Positions 5,756 to 5,821 of a DNA stretch of 5,821 bases are shown here, one piece after another. The stretch spans positions 1 to 5,821 of the forward strand of contig SICY01000061.1 in assembly GCA_009697485.1 (NCBI GenBank). Direction: 5' to 3'. Position numbers and translations under genes: made by a program. Numbering within the stretch: position 1 is the stretch's first letter; each line of letters starts with the position of its first letter. Origin of the DNA: Nitrosarchaeum sp. Lineage in GTDB: Archaea; Thermoproteota; Nitrososphaeria; Nitrososphaerales; Nitrosopumilaceae. The notes beneath the pieces are model-generated. The model saw nothing but the letters and a program-made list of their open reading frames with translations. It was not told where the DNA came from and did no database searches.

Positions 5756-5778
5756 AATTCTTTTCCGTATTTTTTAAT
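5756..5778 (+). terminator. T-rich tract after the DUF2203 gene
   Basis: Just after the TGA at 5752-5754 comes a T-rich stretch with TTTT (5761-5764) and TTTTTT (5770-5775). This fits a simple archaeal T-tract terminator; no strong stem was seen. The remaining bases to 5821 show no supported gene. Confidence 0.3.
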
Positions 5779-5821
5779 TAAGTGAATGTTCTTTTCTAAG
5801 ATCATTCGATTCGTTTACTAA

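Noticed and set aside
5746..5805. Minus-strand 19-residue frame (ATG at 5805, reading MILEKNIHLIKKYGKELSN) overlapping the end of the DUF2203 gene
   Set aside because: It looks protein-like, but two stops lie just upstream in frame at the window edge (5816-5821), there is no promoter or ribosome site, and it overlaps a solid gene. It could be the tail of a broken gene beyond the window, which cannot be judged here.
1..5821. Mobile element, CRISPR array, toxin-antitoxin or defence island
   Set aside because: No transposase, integrase, regularly spaced repeats, long terminal inverted repeats or defence-type domain combinations were seen; the genes look like ordinary chromosomal thaumarchaeal genes.

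Overview
The window looks like chromosomal DNA of a low-GC ammonia-oxidising thaumarchaeon (Nitrososphaerota) of the Nitrosopumilus type. Three things point there: a surface protein ending in a PEFG-CTERM-like anchor, a 92-residue single-domain archaeal parvulin, and a helicase of the Hef/FANCM/MDA5 class. Promoters are of the archaeal TATA type, several sit about 25 bases from the start codon (leaderless transcripts), and three genes start with TTG. I see no rRNA, tRNA, CRISPR array, insertion sequence or phage gene.

Layout. (1) Bases 1-787, plus strand: the 3' part of an exported protein whose signal peptide is cut by the window edge. It has two Ig-like beta-sandwich repeats and a C-terminal PEFG membrane anchor. 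(2) 801-2072, minus: a 12-helix MFS transporter with a histidine-rich cytoplasmic loop, convergent with (1). (3) 2073-2344: a 272-base divergent promoter region with a small repeat/hairpin. (4) 2345-3850, plus: a stand-alone Hef-like helicase without the XPF nuclease domain, ending in a PIP-box-like tail. (5) 5281 down to 3908, minus: a four-gene cluster transcribed in the order small glycine-zipper protein, PNPOx-fold flavin/F420 protein, CheY-like response regulator, parvulin prolyl isomerase. The first two genes overlap at TTGA. The response regulator is broken: its N-terminal and C-terminal halves lie in different frames, and the N-terminal half has no usable start. (6) 5353-5754, plus: a DUF2203 protein, divergent from the cluster across a 71-base shared promoter.

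How the genes work together. The minus-strand cluster is the most system-like part: a redox-cofactor protein, a phospho-receiver and a foldase made from adjacent genes. The sequence itself shows only co-orientation and tight spacing, so a joint stress or redox role is inference. The helicase probably acts at stalled replication forks. The PEFG protein and the MFS transporter are separate cell-surface functions. I found no clearly undescribed system. The most checkable oddities are the frameshifted response regulator, the histidine cluster in the transporter and the PIP-like tail of the helicase.
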